Below, one piece after another: positions 16,393-24,044 of a stretch of DNA of 59,361 bases; within the stretch, counting starts at the first letter, position 1; each line of letters opens with the position of its first letter. The position numbers were made by a program, and so were the translations under genes. The stretch comes from an uncultured Akkermansia sp. Lineage in GTDB: Bacteria > Verrucomicrobiota > Verrucomicrobiia > Verrucomicrobiales > Akkermansiaceae. The DNA lies in the NCBI GenBank assembly GCA_947629715.1, contig CANRET010000006.1, positions 1 to 59,361 on the forward strand, given 5' to 3'. The notes beneath the pieces are model-generated. The model had not been told where the DNA came from. It did not search any database and was given only the letters and a program-made list of their open reading frames with translations.

Positions 16393-17390
16393 GTCTTTCA
16401 TCAAACAAGCCTGAGGAAACGTCGGAGATGCCACCCATAACGGTGAGTGATCTTCTGTCCCATGACAAGCCCGCCGATGGGGCAGAGGAAGATGGCGTGG
16501 CTCGCGGAAAAGAGCAGAGGACGGAGGAGCCGCAGGAGGCCCTGAAGGAGAATGCAGCCGAAAAGGAGAAGAAGCTCAGGAAGTGGCAGGGGATAGCGTT
16601 GGATGCCCTGCTGGTGCTTTCGGTAGTGGCTGTACTCGGCATCGGCGGGCGCTATATCAAGAAGCAGTGGGACAAGTACCGTGTGCCTACAATGATGGAG
16701 CTCACTCAAAAGCAGTGCATAGAACTTTGCGCGCAGCGGGAGGAACTGCAGGACGCTGCGAATCGCGCTGACGAGCAGTTGCGCATGAGGAGGATGCTTA
16801 CTCACTTGGAGCGTCAGCTCTCTGAGTCGTCGGCAAAAAGCGCTCAACTGCGAGCCTCCATCTCGGAACAGCAGAACAAAGTGTTGGCCTTGCAGCACGA
16901 AATTCGCCAGGCAGACAAAGAGAGTCGCAGTGTGGCGCGCGGCCTGCTTCCCGGGTTGCCGGTAGGAAATATATCTACAAGGCGTGGGCGTGTGTATGCT
17001 AACGCAACAATATCGCGCGTGCAGGGCAAGAGGATCAGTGTGCGCACCCCGGACGGCGCTGCATCATTTCCGGTAAGTGAGCTGATCAGAGATCATTTGC
17101 CCACAATTGCGTTGTATGCCTTGGGAGATGTGGACTTGGTGGACACCTCTGACTTTACAACGGATGGCGCCGCCCCGCCTGCATCGACTTCGACCAACGC
17201 GAGGTTGCGCCCCATATTGCCGACCGGGGAGAAGCCGACCGAGAAAGACTATGCTCCGGCAGCGCGCGGACCGGTCGTGGACACCGACGCCAATAAGACG
17301 AGCACGAACACATCCGACGATATGCCGGGTTCCGACGCACAGCGCAATGATGATGTGTGGCATGCACCTGAGGGTGATCTTCCTCTGTGA
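16389..17390 (+). CDS. Membrane-anchored coiled-coil protein of unknown function
   Basis: A 333-residue protein with an acidic cytoplasmic N-terminus (1-60), one TM helix (about 68-88: LDALLVLSVVAVLGIGG), then a coiled coil (about 105-185, rich in Gln/Glu/Arg). A small beta-rich segment follows (about 195-250: TRRGRVYANATISRVQGKRI, then TPDGAASFPVSEL), and the tail is disordered and Thr/Asp-rich. The beta segment resembles domains in other Verrucomicrobia-type envelope proteins in which a DG-x-FP-S/L pattern recurs, but I cannot name the family. Its start overlaps the stop of the lipoprotein gene. Confidence 0.7.
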   Translation: MSLSSNKPEETSEMPPITVSDLLSHDKPADGAEEDGVARGKEQRTEEPQEALKENAAEKEKKLRKWQGIALDALLVLSVVAVLGIGGRYIKKQWDKYRVPTMMELTQKQCIELCAQREELQDAANRADEQLRMRRMLTHLERQLSESSAKSAQLRASISEQQNKVLALQHEIRQADKESRSVARGLLPGLPVGNISTRRGRVYANATISRVQGKRISVRTPDGAASFPVSELIRDHLPTIALYALGDVDLVDTSDFTTDGAAPPASTSTNARLRPILPTGEKPTEKDYAPAARGPVVDTDANKTSTNTSDDMPGSDAQRNDDVWHAPEGDLPL

Positions 17391-17398
17391 AAAATGCG

Positions 17399-17427
17399 TT
17401 GACTATATCCGGCAGGAGTGGTAGTCT
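17399..17427 (+). promoter_or_regulatory. Predicted nadA promoter, +1 at the start codon
   Basis: TTGACT (17399-17404), 17 bp, TAGTCT (17422-17427). The seventh base after the -10 is the A of the nadA ATG (17434). Confidence 0.5.
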
Positions 17428-17433
17428 GACCCT

Positions 17434-18366
17434 ATGCAGGATGTGGGATTGACAGCGGAAATCGCTCGGCTCAAGGAGGAACGGAACGCGGTTGTCCTGG
17501 CACACAGTTATCAGCGACCGGAGATTCAGGACGCGGCCGACTTCGTGGGGGATTCTCTGGCGTTGGCGCGGGCAGCGCAACAAACGCAGTGCGATGTGAT
17601 TGTATTTTGCGGGGTGCATTTTATGGCGGAAACCGCCTGCATACTCAACCCAACCCGCACAGTGCTGCTTCCGGATGCGGCTGCGAGTTGTTCGCTGGAA
17701 TCCGGCTGCCCTGCGTCTGAGTTGGCCTCTTTCCTGGAATCGAACAGGGAGAAAAACTACTACGTAATAGCTTACATTAATTGCTCCATTGGCGTTAAAG
17801 CCTTGGCAGACGTCATCGTGACAAGCGGAAACTCTCAGCAAATTGTGGCCGCTGCTCCGAAGGATCGCCCGATTCTCTTCGTCCCGGATGAAAATCTGGG
17901 CGCTTGGACTGCACAAAAGACCGGACGCGAGATGACGCTTTGGAAGGGCTCCTGCCACGTGCATCAACGTTTCACGCACGACCAGATTATGCGGGCCAAG
18001 CAGCAGCATCCGGACGCAGAAGTGGTGTGCCATCCGGAATGCCGCGAAGTCGTGCGAGCGCTCGCGGATTGCATATGCTCGACGGAAAAAATGATCGGTT
18101 ATTGCCGGAAAAGTGCTGCAAAGCAATTCATCATCGTCACGGAGACGGGGATACTGCATCGCTTGCGCAAGCTGGTCCCGGAAAAGCTGTTCATCCCGGT
18201 GGTGATTGAGCCGTGCGGCTGCGCGGAGTGCGAGTACATGAAACTCAATACGCTTGAGAAGCTTCGCAATTGTCTGCGAGATATGAGTCCCGTGGTAAGC
18301 CTGCCGGAGGATTTGCGTTTGCGCGCTCTCAAGCCTCTGGAGCGCATGCTCGAGCTCTCTCAGTGA
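17434..18366 (+). CDS. nadA: Quinolinate synthase A
   Basis: A 310-residue NadA. Landmarks are AHSYQRPEIQDAADFVGDSL (dihydroxyacetone-phosphate site), FCGVHFMAE, PDENLG, VCHPEC and the C-terminal EPCGCAECEYMKLNTLEKL, where cluster-ligand cysteines lie. It condenses iminoaspartate with DHAP to quinolinate in NAD synthesis and needs an oxygen-sensitive 4Fe-4S cluster. YINCSIGVKA replaces the more usual YVNTSA-VKA, a mild divergence. nadB and nadC are not in the window. Its TGA overlaps the GTG start of the following methyltransferase. Confidence 0.94.
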   Translation: MQDVGLTAEIARLKEERNAVVLAHSYQRPEIQDAADFVGDSLALARAAQQTQCDVIVFCGVHFMAETACILNPTRTVLLPDAAASCSLESGCPASELASFLESNREKNYYVIAYINCSIGVKALADVIVTSGNSQQIVAAAPKDRPILFVPDENLGAWTAQKTGREMTLWKGSCHVHQRFTHDQIMRAKQQHPDAEVVCHPECREVVRALADCICSTEKMIGYCRKSAAKQFIIVTETGILHRLRKLVPEKLFIPVVIEPCGCAECEYMKLNTLEKLRNCLRDMSPVVSLPEDLRLRALKPLERMLELSQ

Positions 18367-19391
18367 GAATCGTTCTCTCGCCCGTGAATATCGTTCCGCA
18401 CATACTTGCTCAGGATAATTGGATGCCCCATGAGCAATTCATGGAGTTGGCGCTGTACGATGAGGACGAAGGCTACTACAGCCGCAACATGCACGAGATT
18501 GGCCTCAGAGGAGATTTTTCCACCTCGGCCACGATGAGCGATTTGCTGGCAAAACGCGTGGCAAATCACTGGCGGGAGGCATGCCGCGAATACGGGAGAA
18601 ATCTGCCCATCATCGAAGTAGGCGGCGGGAACGCGAGCTTGGCGCTGTCCATCCGCCGCGTTTTAAGTCTGTGGGAACGTCTCCGCATGCGCTACTATAT
18701 CGTGGAACGCTCCTCCTCCTTGCGGGAGTTGCAGATGTTGGCCTGCGGAAATTTTCTGCGCGTGTACCCGGAAATGTCGCGCGCACTTCGCCGTGCCGGA
18801 GGTCACGCCTTCATCTTCTGCAATGAGTTGGTGGACGCTTTTCCTGTTCGGCGCTTCATCTATTCCAATGACTCATGGCAGGAGCTCGGTTGGACTGTCG
18901 CAGAAGGGGGACGAGTCATTCAGATGCCTCGCTCTTGTCCACAGCTCCCGCCATCCACGGCTTTTGCTCACTGGTCGGGGGAGGGGCAAATCATCGAGGT
19001 TCATGAGAGTTACCGCAAGTGGTACCTGTCCTGGCAACCGCTTTGGCGCAGTGGCGTATTTGTGACCATTGACTATGGAAACGAGGTGGACGATCTGTAC
19101 TACCGCCGCCCTCTTGGAACTTTGCGCGGATATAAGGCCCACGTGATGCTGGAGGCGGAGGATCTCCCTCCCTTGGCAGGGAAATGCGATATCACAGCCG
19201 ATGTTAATTTTTCCGATCTGCGCGAGCTGGCGGAGCGCAACAGCGGTGATGCAGTTCAAATGATCACGCAGAGGGAGTACCTGCTCCCCTGCGCCGATGT
19301 GCAGGATGCTGCCCAGTCCCACCTGTTGCGAGTTCCTGGGGCCGGAGACCATTTCCACGTGCTCATCCAACACCGTTTCGAATTCGCATAA
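18363..19391 (+). CDS. MidA/NDUFAF7-family SAM-dependent methyltransferase
   Basis: The protein (342 residues from GTG 18363, which overlaps the nadA stop) shows the COG1565 pattern. It opens with FMELALYDEDEGYYSR and the GDFSTSATMSDLLAK region, then a SAM-binding IIEVGGGNASLA, a FIFCNELVDAFPVRRF segment and VTIDYGNEVDDLY. The mitochondrial member methylates an arginine of a complex I subunit; bacterial targets are less clear. A longer in-frame start at 18270 would lie inside nadA and is unlikely. Confidence 0.85.
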   Translation: MRIVLSPVNIVPHILAQDNWMPHEQFMELALYDEDEGYYSRNMHEIGLRGDFSTSATMSDLLAKRVANHWREACREYGRNLPIIEVGGGNASLALSIRRVLSLWERLRMRYYIVERSSSLRELQMLACGNFLRVYPEMSRALRRAGGHAFIFCNELVDAFPVRRFIYSNDSWQELGWTVAEGGRVIQMPRSCPQLPPSTAFAHWSGEGQIIEVHESYRKWYLSWQPLWRSGVFVTIDYGNEVDDLYYRRPLGTLRGYKAHVMLEAEDLPPLAGKCDITADVNFSDLRELAERNSGDAVQMITQREYLLPCADVQDAAQSHLLRVPGAGDHFHVLIQHRFEFA

Positions 19392-19393
19392 AA

Positions 19394-19419
19394 AGCCCTG
19401 CACGACGTCGCGCAGGGCT
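19394..19419 (-). terminator. Rho-independent terminator of tRNA-Asn
   Basis: AGCCCTGC (19394-19401) and GCAGGGCT (19412-19419) form an 8-bp stem. On the minus strand it is followed by TTTTTAT, and it lies 8 bp past the tRNA 3' end. It also sits right after the midA stop codon on the other strand. Confidence 0.8.
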
Positions 19420-19426
19420 CCGAAGA

Positions 19427-19498
19427 CTCCGGCGGTTGGGTTCGAACCAACGACCTAGTGATTAACAGTCACCCGCTCTTCCGCTGAGCTACGCCGGA
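19427..19498 (-). tRNA. tRNA-Asn (GTT)
   Basis: The minus strand folds into a cloverleaf: acceptor TCCGGCG with CGCCGGA, D arm GCTCAGCGG-AGAGC, anticodon loop CTGTTAA (GTT), and T loop GGTTCGAACCC. It is 72 nt with discriminator G; CCA is not encoded. It would be a substrate for the t6A modification made by the TsaC/Sua5 pathway. Confidence 0.95.
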
Positions 19499-19530
19499 TT
19501 ATTGTCGTCCTTCCATCAAGAAGCGCGCGG

Positions 19531-19559
19531 ATATTACCCTTTTTTTTCAGTCGATGCAA
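19531..19559 (-). promoter_or_regulatory. Predicted tRNA-Asn promoter
   Basis: Minus-strand TTGCAT (19559-19554), 17 bp, TAATAT (19536-19531), about 25 nt upstream of the mature tRNA 5' end. Confidence 0.55.
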
Positions 19560-19673
19560 GCCTTTTCTCAAAAAATCCCGAAAAAGACCACGTCCGTCCC
19601 AAGAAAATGGAATTCGAGGGCAGCGAACATGATCATGGCGGAGATGGGCGATCTTTGGGCAAATCCATAAAAC

Positions 19674-19924
19674 TTGGCTCTGTCCTATTACAGGGTTGAT
19701 TTTTGGGGAATCAATCATAGGTAAGATTTCATGGGTCAGAGTTGCTAAGATCATGGAGGAAGTCCACACCCCCTGCACCATGGTCAACGAGTGACATCGG
19801 GCGCTTCCTGTTCGGCTTCTCATGAGCGAAGCTATGATCGACAAACGATAACCCTGATCAAACGTCATTATTTAGCGAGTTGTTCACCTTTGTATTTTTC
19901 AATCCTGTGATAGGACAGAGCCAA
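19674..19924. mobile_element. MITE-like element with about 28-bp terminal inverted repeats
   Basis: The left end TTGGCTCTGTCCTAT (19674 on), continuing TACAGGGTTGA, is mirrored on the right by the complement of TTGGCTCTGTCCTAT continuing CACAGGATTGA. The two ends agree at about 25 of 28 positions. The 251 bp between hold no transposase-sized frame. A minus-strand frame starting at 19868 runs out of the element and has no recognisable product. Flanks offer only an imperfect AT-rich target-site match. I read it as a non-autonomous insertion element; the IS family is not assigned. Confidence 0.65.
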
Positions 19925-20239
19925 AAATTATTCAATTCCATCTCGACGAACAAAGTCAAGTACCATAAGGTTGCGAGTTATCAAGATTTGCTGGATCAGT
20001 TGCCACCTCAGTCAAAGGAATCACCTCCTGAGCAAGGGGCGTGATTACCGCAGAATTTGGCTCCTTGAGTTAAAACTCGTAAAAATCAGGTATTGTTGAG
20101 CATTGAAATCGCCCTCCTCGCTTGGCGGTACAGTGATGCACGATTCCTGTCCAAGCGATCATCTTCTTGCTTGCTTCTTTCCTTTTCGGTGCTTGCATTT
20201 TTGTCCGATTGCGGGATGAGTTTGGTTTCTGCATTTTGC
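19925..20239. other. Non-coding stretch between the MITE-like element and the secDF promoter
   Basis: I find no gene I can support. A short open frame reads out of the right end of the element to a TGA near 20043 (ending PPEQGA), which may be a relic. A small palindrome, GAGTTAAAACTC, lies near 20065. Confidence 0.4.
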
Positions 20240-20268
20240 TTGACCTTATGTTGCAAAACTGGCAGAAT
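20240..20268 (+). promoter_or_regulatory. Predicted secDF promoter
   Basis: TTGACC (20240-20245), 17 bp, CAGAAT (20263-20268), giving a leader of about 23 nt to the ATG at 20298. Confidence 0.5.
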
Positions 20269-20297
20269 AGCGCGCGTTCACAAGGTTTAGTCGTCTC

Positions 20298-22868
20298 ATG
20301 CTTTCATTTTTATATCAAATAACTCAATCGCCGATATTCTACTTTGCGACCGGTATTTTGTTGTTGGTGCTGTTTTTTTGGTACATGGCATCAGAGAACG
20401 ACAAGATGAAGAGAAATGCAGGGAGCTTCTTCATCGTAGGGCTGGCGAGTTTTTCGATCATGTCGCTTTTTGTGAACGGGATGCACTACGGCATAGATAT
20501 TCGCGGCGGGGTGGAACTTACGCTGGAGGTGCAGCCGAAGTTGGATGACCAGACCGGCATGCCAACGCCGCCGACTGAGGAAGATATGCAGCAGGCCTGC
20601 AATATTTTGGAAGAACGTCTGAACTCCACCGGCACGAGTGAGGTGCAGATTATCCACACCAACAACAAAATTCTCATTCAGATTCCCCAACAGGATACAA
20701 AGGACGAAAAGGCCAACAAGGAAAAGCTTGACGCGATGGTGAACATGCTCACGCGTATGGCTAAGCTGGAGTTGCTGGCTGTGCATCCGGACAGCGAGAG
20801 GCTCATCGCTCAAATGATGAGCATTGATTCTGCCACCGGCAAGCCTTTGGTGGATTTTGAGACCTATATTAACAATCGCAACGCCTGCCTGGCAGCTCAA
20901 AAAGCCGGTGACAACACGAAGCGTATGCCGACGCTGCGAATTCCTGCCAAATTAGGCTTGAACGATTACCAGATACTGCCCAGTCCCGTGGTGGACGACG
21001 AAACCGGGGAGCCTGTCACCGACGCCAACGGCAATCAGCAGCTGCGTTTCTTTGTGCTGCAGAAGCCGCATGCCGCCATGCAGCAGGATGTGTATATCAC
21101 CGGCAAAGAGGTGTCCTCGGCTCATCCTGATTATTCGCGTCGCGGCTACGTTGCGGTGGTTCTCAACCGTGCAGGGGCGGGTCGCATGGGACGCCTCACC
21201 GGGAAGATGACGAAGGGGCGTGATCGGTTGGCCGTGGTGCTCAATGGTCAAGTCAAGTGCGCACCGGTAGTTCAAGATACTCTGCACAAGGAGTTCCAGA
21301 TTTCCGGCCTTGTCGCCAAGGGGGAGGCCGAGGACGTGTCCAAGGCGCTGGCGAATCCTCTCTCCAGCGACTTGAAAGTGGAGGGCCGCAAGGATGTGAG
21401 CGCTCAGTTGGGGCAAAGCGCGTTGGAACAGGGAGCCTTTGCCGGCATCGTAGGGCTGCTTGCGGTGTTTGTGTTCTGTTATTGGTATTACAGAACAGCG
21501 GGCATTGTGGCCATGGCAGGTCTTGCGCTCAATGCCACCACGCTGGTGGGACTCATGAGTCTGTTCGGGTTTGTGCTTACGCTGCCGGGCATCGCCGGTA
21601 TTGTGTTGACCATGGGCATGGCGGTGGACGCCAATGTGCTCATCTACGAGCGCATGCGCGAGGAAAGGACCGCCGGACGTCCTTTCCTGGTGAGTTTGCG
21701 TTTGGCGTATGACAAAGCCTTCTCCGCTATTTGGGACTCCAACATCACTTCGCTCATCACGGCCGTCATTCTCTTCTGGCTGGCCAGCGGCTCCATCAAG
21801 GGGTTTGCCGTGACCACCAGCGTGGGCATTATCACCTCGCTCATCGGCGCTGTCGTGGTCACTCGCGTACTCTTTTTCTGGGCAGAGCACACCGGCATGT
21901 TGCGCGAGTTCACATTCAGCCGCGCCCCGTTCCAAGGCAAATCGTTTGACTTCATGAGATGGCGCAAAGTGGCGCTTGCCTGCTCGCTGACGATTATTGC
22001 GGGTTCTTTGCTTTACGGCGTGCTGGTGAAGCGGGATGCTGCGTTGGGCATTGACTTCACGGGAGGCTCCACTGTTACCTACGTGTTGCCCACTGATTCC
22101 AACGTGAATTACAAAGAGGTGGAGAATACGGTGATGGGCATGAAACTTTCCAAGCTTCCCACCGTGCAAGAGTTCAACAACGCCGGTTCCGACCGCAATA
22201 TCAAGATTCGCTGCGCCACCAAGGATGAAGCGGCTTTGATTGACCGCACCCTGCGCGAGGAGGTGCCCGGCATGCAAACTATTCCCATGCCCTCAGTGGA
22301 TGAGGTGAGCGCTTCGCTGGGTTCCACTTTCTTCCGAACTGCCATTTGGGCGCTGCTGGCAGGTTTGGTTGGTATCACCATCTACTTGGCCGTGCGCTTT
22401 GAATGGAGTTTCGCCGTGGGCGCGCTCGTTTCTACCGCGCACGACGTGCTGGCGATTTTGGGATTGGTCATCCTGATGGGTACGGAGCTGAGCATTATTC
22501 ATATCGGCGCTTTCCTCACCGTGGCCGGCTATTCCATCAACGACACCATCGTGATATTCGACCGTATCCGTGAACGCTTGCGCTATGCTGAGCCGAAGGA
22601 GGATCTCAAGGATATTATCAACGAATCCATCAGTTCCACCCTGCCACGTACGCTGCTCACCTCGCTCTCCACGCTGGCGGTGCTGGTGGCGCTCATCGCA
22701 CTGGGCGGGCCGGCTATGCGCGACTTCTCCATTACGATGCTTCTGGGCATTCTGGTGGGCACTTACTCTTCCATCTACATCGCCGCGCCGGTAGTCTATA
22801 TGTGCGATCGCCGCAACACTCTCGTGCGCGAGGTGCAGGCGGCGGCGCAGACAGACGCCTCCGTGTAG
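20298..22868 (+). CDS. secDF: Fused protein translocase subunit SecDF
   Basis: An 856-residue single-chain SecDF. The SecD half has an N-terminal TM, the conserved GIDIRGGVELTLEV, a large periplasmic P1 region (about 75-370) and a TM bundle containing GMAVDANVLIYERMREE. The SecF half starts near 560 (ALGIDFTGGSTVTYV) and contains the helix-4 motif SINDTIVIFDRIRERL. It is an inner-membrane RND-type motor that uses the proton gradient to pull exported proteins out of SecYEG. E. coli encodes SecD and SecF separately; fusions occur in several phyla. A CbiX-like gene follows after 7 bp, probably in one operon. Confidence 0.96.
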   Translation: MLSFLYQITQSPIFYFATGILLLVLFFWYMASENDKMKRNAGSFFIVGLASFSIMSLFVNGMHYGIDIRGGVELTLEVQPKLDDQTGMPTPPTEEDMQQACNILEERLNSTGTSEVQIIHTNNKILIQIPQQDTKDEKANKEKLDAMVNMLTRMAKLELLAVHPDSERLIAQMMSIDSATGKPLVDFETYINNRNACLAAQKAGDNTKRMPTLRIPAKLGLNDYQILPSPVVDDETGEPVTDANGNQQLRFFVLQKPHAAMQQDVYITGKEVSSAHPDYSRRGYVAVVLNRAGAGRMGRLTGKMTKGRDRLAVVLNGQVKCAPVVQDTLHKEFQISGLVAKGEAEDVSKALANPLSSDLKVEGRKDVSAQLGQSALEQGAFAGIVGLLAVFVFCYWYYRTAGIVAMAGLALNATTLVGLMSLFGFVLTLPGIAGIVLTMGMAVDANVLIYERMREERTAGRPFLVSLRLAYDKAFSAIWDSNITSLITAVILFWLASGSIKGFAVTTSVGIITSLIGAVVVTRVLFFWAEHTGMLREFTFSRAPFQGKSFDFMRWRKVALACSLTIIAGSLLYGVLVKRDAALGIDFTGGSTVTYVLPTDSNVNYKEVENTVMGMKLSKLPTVQEFNNAGSDRNIKIRCATKDEAALIDRTLREEVPGMQTIPMPSVDEVSASLGSTFFRTAIWALLAGLVGITIYLAVRFEWSFAVGALVSTAHDVLAILGLVILMGTELSIIHIGAFLTVAGYSINDTIVIFDRIRERLRYAEPKEDLKDIINESISSTLPRTLLTSLSTLAVLVALIALGGPAMRDFSITMLLGILVGTYSSIYIAAPVVYMCDRRNTLVREVQAAAQTDASV

Positions 22869-22875
22869 TTCGTCC

Positions 22876-23748
22876 ATGAGCGCGCGTGCTAACCGAGGTG
22901 GACTGTGGATGCTGCTGTGCGCAGTTGTCTTTATCGCGGCCGTTGTTGGGGCCGTGGCATGCGGACTCAGGATGGGCGACGTACGGGATGTCGCGCGCGC
23001 CGATCATCTGCGGCATCTCATTTACGCTCACTTTTTCCTTTCGCAATTGGCTCTGGCGGCTGCGGCATTTCTTGTTTACGCGGCGCATCGTCGTTGGCGG
23101 CGAGCCTATCTCATTGTAAGCTATAATGAAAAGGGCATGCAGCTTGACCCTCCGGGAGTAGCGATGCCTCCGAGGCGCGTGTATCGCTGTCATCTGCACC
23201 ATATAAGCTCCTGCGACATGCCGCCCGTGGGCTCTCCCATCTTGGTGTACCCCATGTTCATGCTCAGCGGCCGCTCCAGTGGTGAGAAATTGGAGCGCAT
23301 GCTTCAAAAAGCTTACGCCGACGCGAAGAGTCTGCCCAGATTTTATTTTCAACCGGTTCTTGGGGCTTCTCCCTGGTTGGCGCAGGCTGCTGCTGCACGT
23401 TTGCAACCGCTTCTCACACCGGACAGCGGCGTGCTGGTGGTGGCGCACGGGTCTGAGTTGACAGAGCCGCCGCCGGAACCAGCGCTTTTTTGCCGTCGCT
23501 TGCGTGAACTGCTGCCGCCGGGTTCCGAGGTGAAACTGGGTTACTTCAACAATCAATTGCCGGATGCTCGCGACGTGCTGCGCGGCATGGAAGCGCGGCG
23601 GGTGTTGCTGCTTCCTTTCCTTCTGACCGAAGGGGTACACACTGCGCGCGATTTGCCCACGCAAGATGATGCTGCGGCCTGTGGCAAAACGCTGCAACGT
23701 TTGCCTGTGGTGGCAGCGTTGCTTGACTCACAGCAGAACAACTCATGA
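22876..23748 (+). CDS. Membrane-anchored CbiX/SirB-like chelatase-fold protein
   Basis: The 290-residue product starts with two TM helices (about 9-31 and 50-70). A soluble region follows with YPMFMLSGRSSGEKLERML (a CbiX V-P-x-F-M-x-D/G-like strand), then VLVVAHGSELT (VAHGS, the class II chelatase strand with its His), and LLLPFLLTEGVHTARDLP (LFL-G-H-RDIP region). These match the repeated half-domains of sirohydrochlorin cobalto/ferrochelatases. A membrane anchor is unusual for this family. Whether it inserts a metal is unknown; no cobalamin or siroheme genes lie nearby. It sits between secDF and a YggU gene, whose start overlaps its stop. Confidence 0.7.
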   Translation: MSARANRGGLWMLLCAVVFIAAVVGAVACGLRMGDVRDVARADHLRHLIYAHFFLSQLALAAAAFLVYAAHRRWRRAYLIVSYNEKGMQLDPPGVAMPPRRVYRCHLHHISSCDMPPVGSPILVYPMFMLSGRSSGEKLERMLQKAYADAKSLPRFYFQPVLGASPWLAQAAAARLQPLLTPDSGVLVVAHGSELTEPPPEPALFCRRLRELLPPGSEVKLGYFNNQLPDARDVLRGMEARRVLLLPFLLTEGVHTARDLPTQDDAAACGKTLQRLPVVAALLDSQQNNS

Positions 23749-24020
23749 AAATTGCCCTGAAAGTGACTCCGGGTGCACGTCGCAACGAGTTGCTCGGCTG
23801 GGAAGAGCAGTATCCCGGCATCGGACGCGTTCTCAAGCTCAAAATTGCTGCTCCTCCCATTGACGGTCGCGCTAATAAAGCCATCGAGCTGTACTTGGCG
23901 GAGCTGCTGCGCGTGCCGAAAAACAGCGTCCGCATTGTCCGGGGAAACAGCGGTCACATCAAACTTGCGGAGCTTCCGGAATCCGCTGACTTATCCCTTT
24001 TGAAGGATCGTCGCATTTGA
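23745..24020 (+). CDS. YggU/DUF167 family protein
   Basis: This 91-residue protein has the family pattern: LKVTPGARRNELLGW, then LKIAAPPIDGRANKAIELYLAELL and VRIVRGNSGHIK. The family is widespread, small and cytoplasmic, with no firmly established function. Its start overlaps the preceding stop (ATGA), so it is translationally coupled to the CbiX-like gene in the secDF operon. Confidence 0.92.
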   Translation: MKIALKVTPGARRNELLGWEEQYPGIGRVLKLKIAAPPIDGRANKAIELYLAELLRVPKNSVRIVRGNSGHIKLAELPESADLSLLKDRRI

Positions 24021-24044
24021 TCAGTGCAGCGGTCTCCCGGTCGA

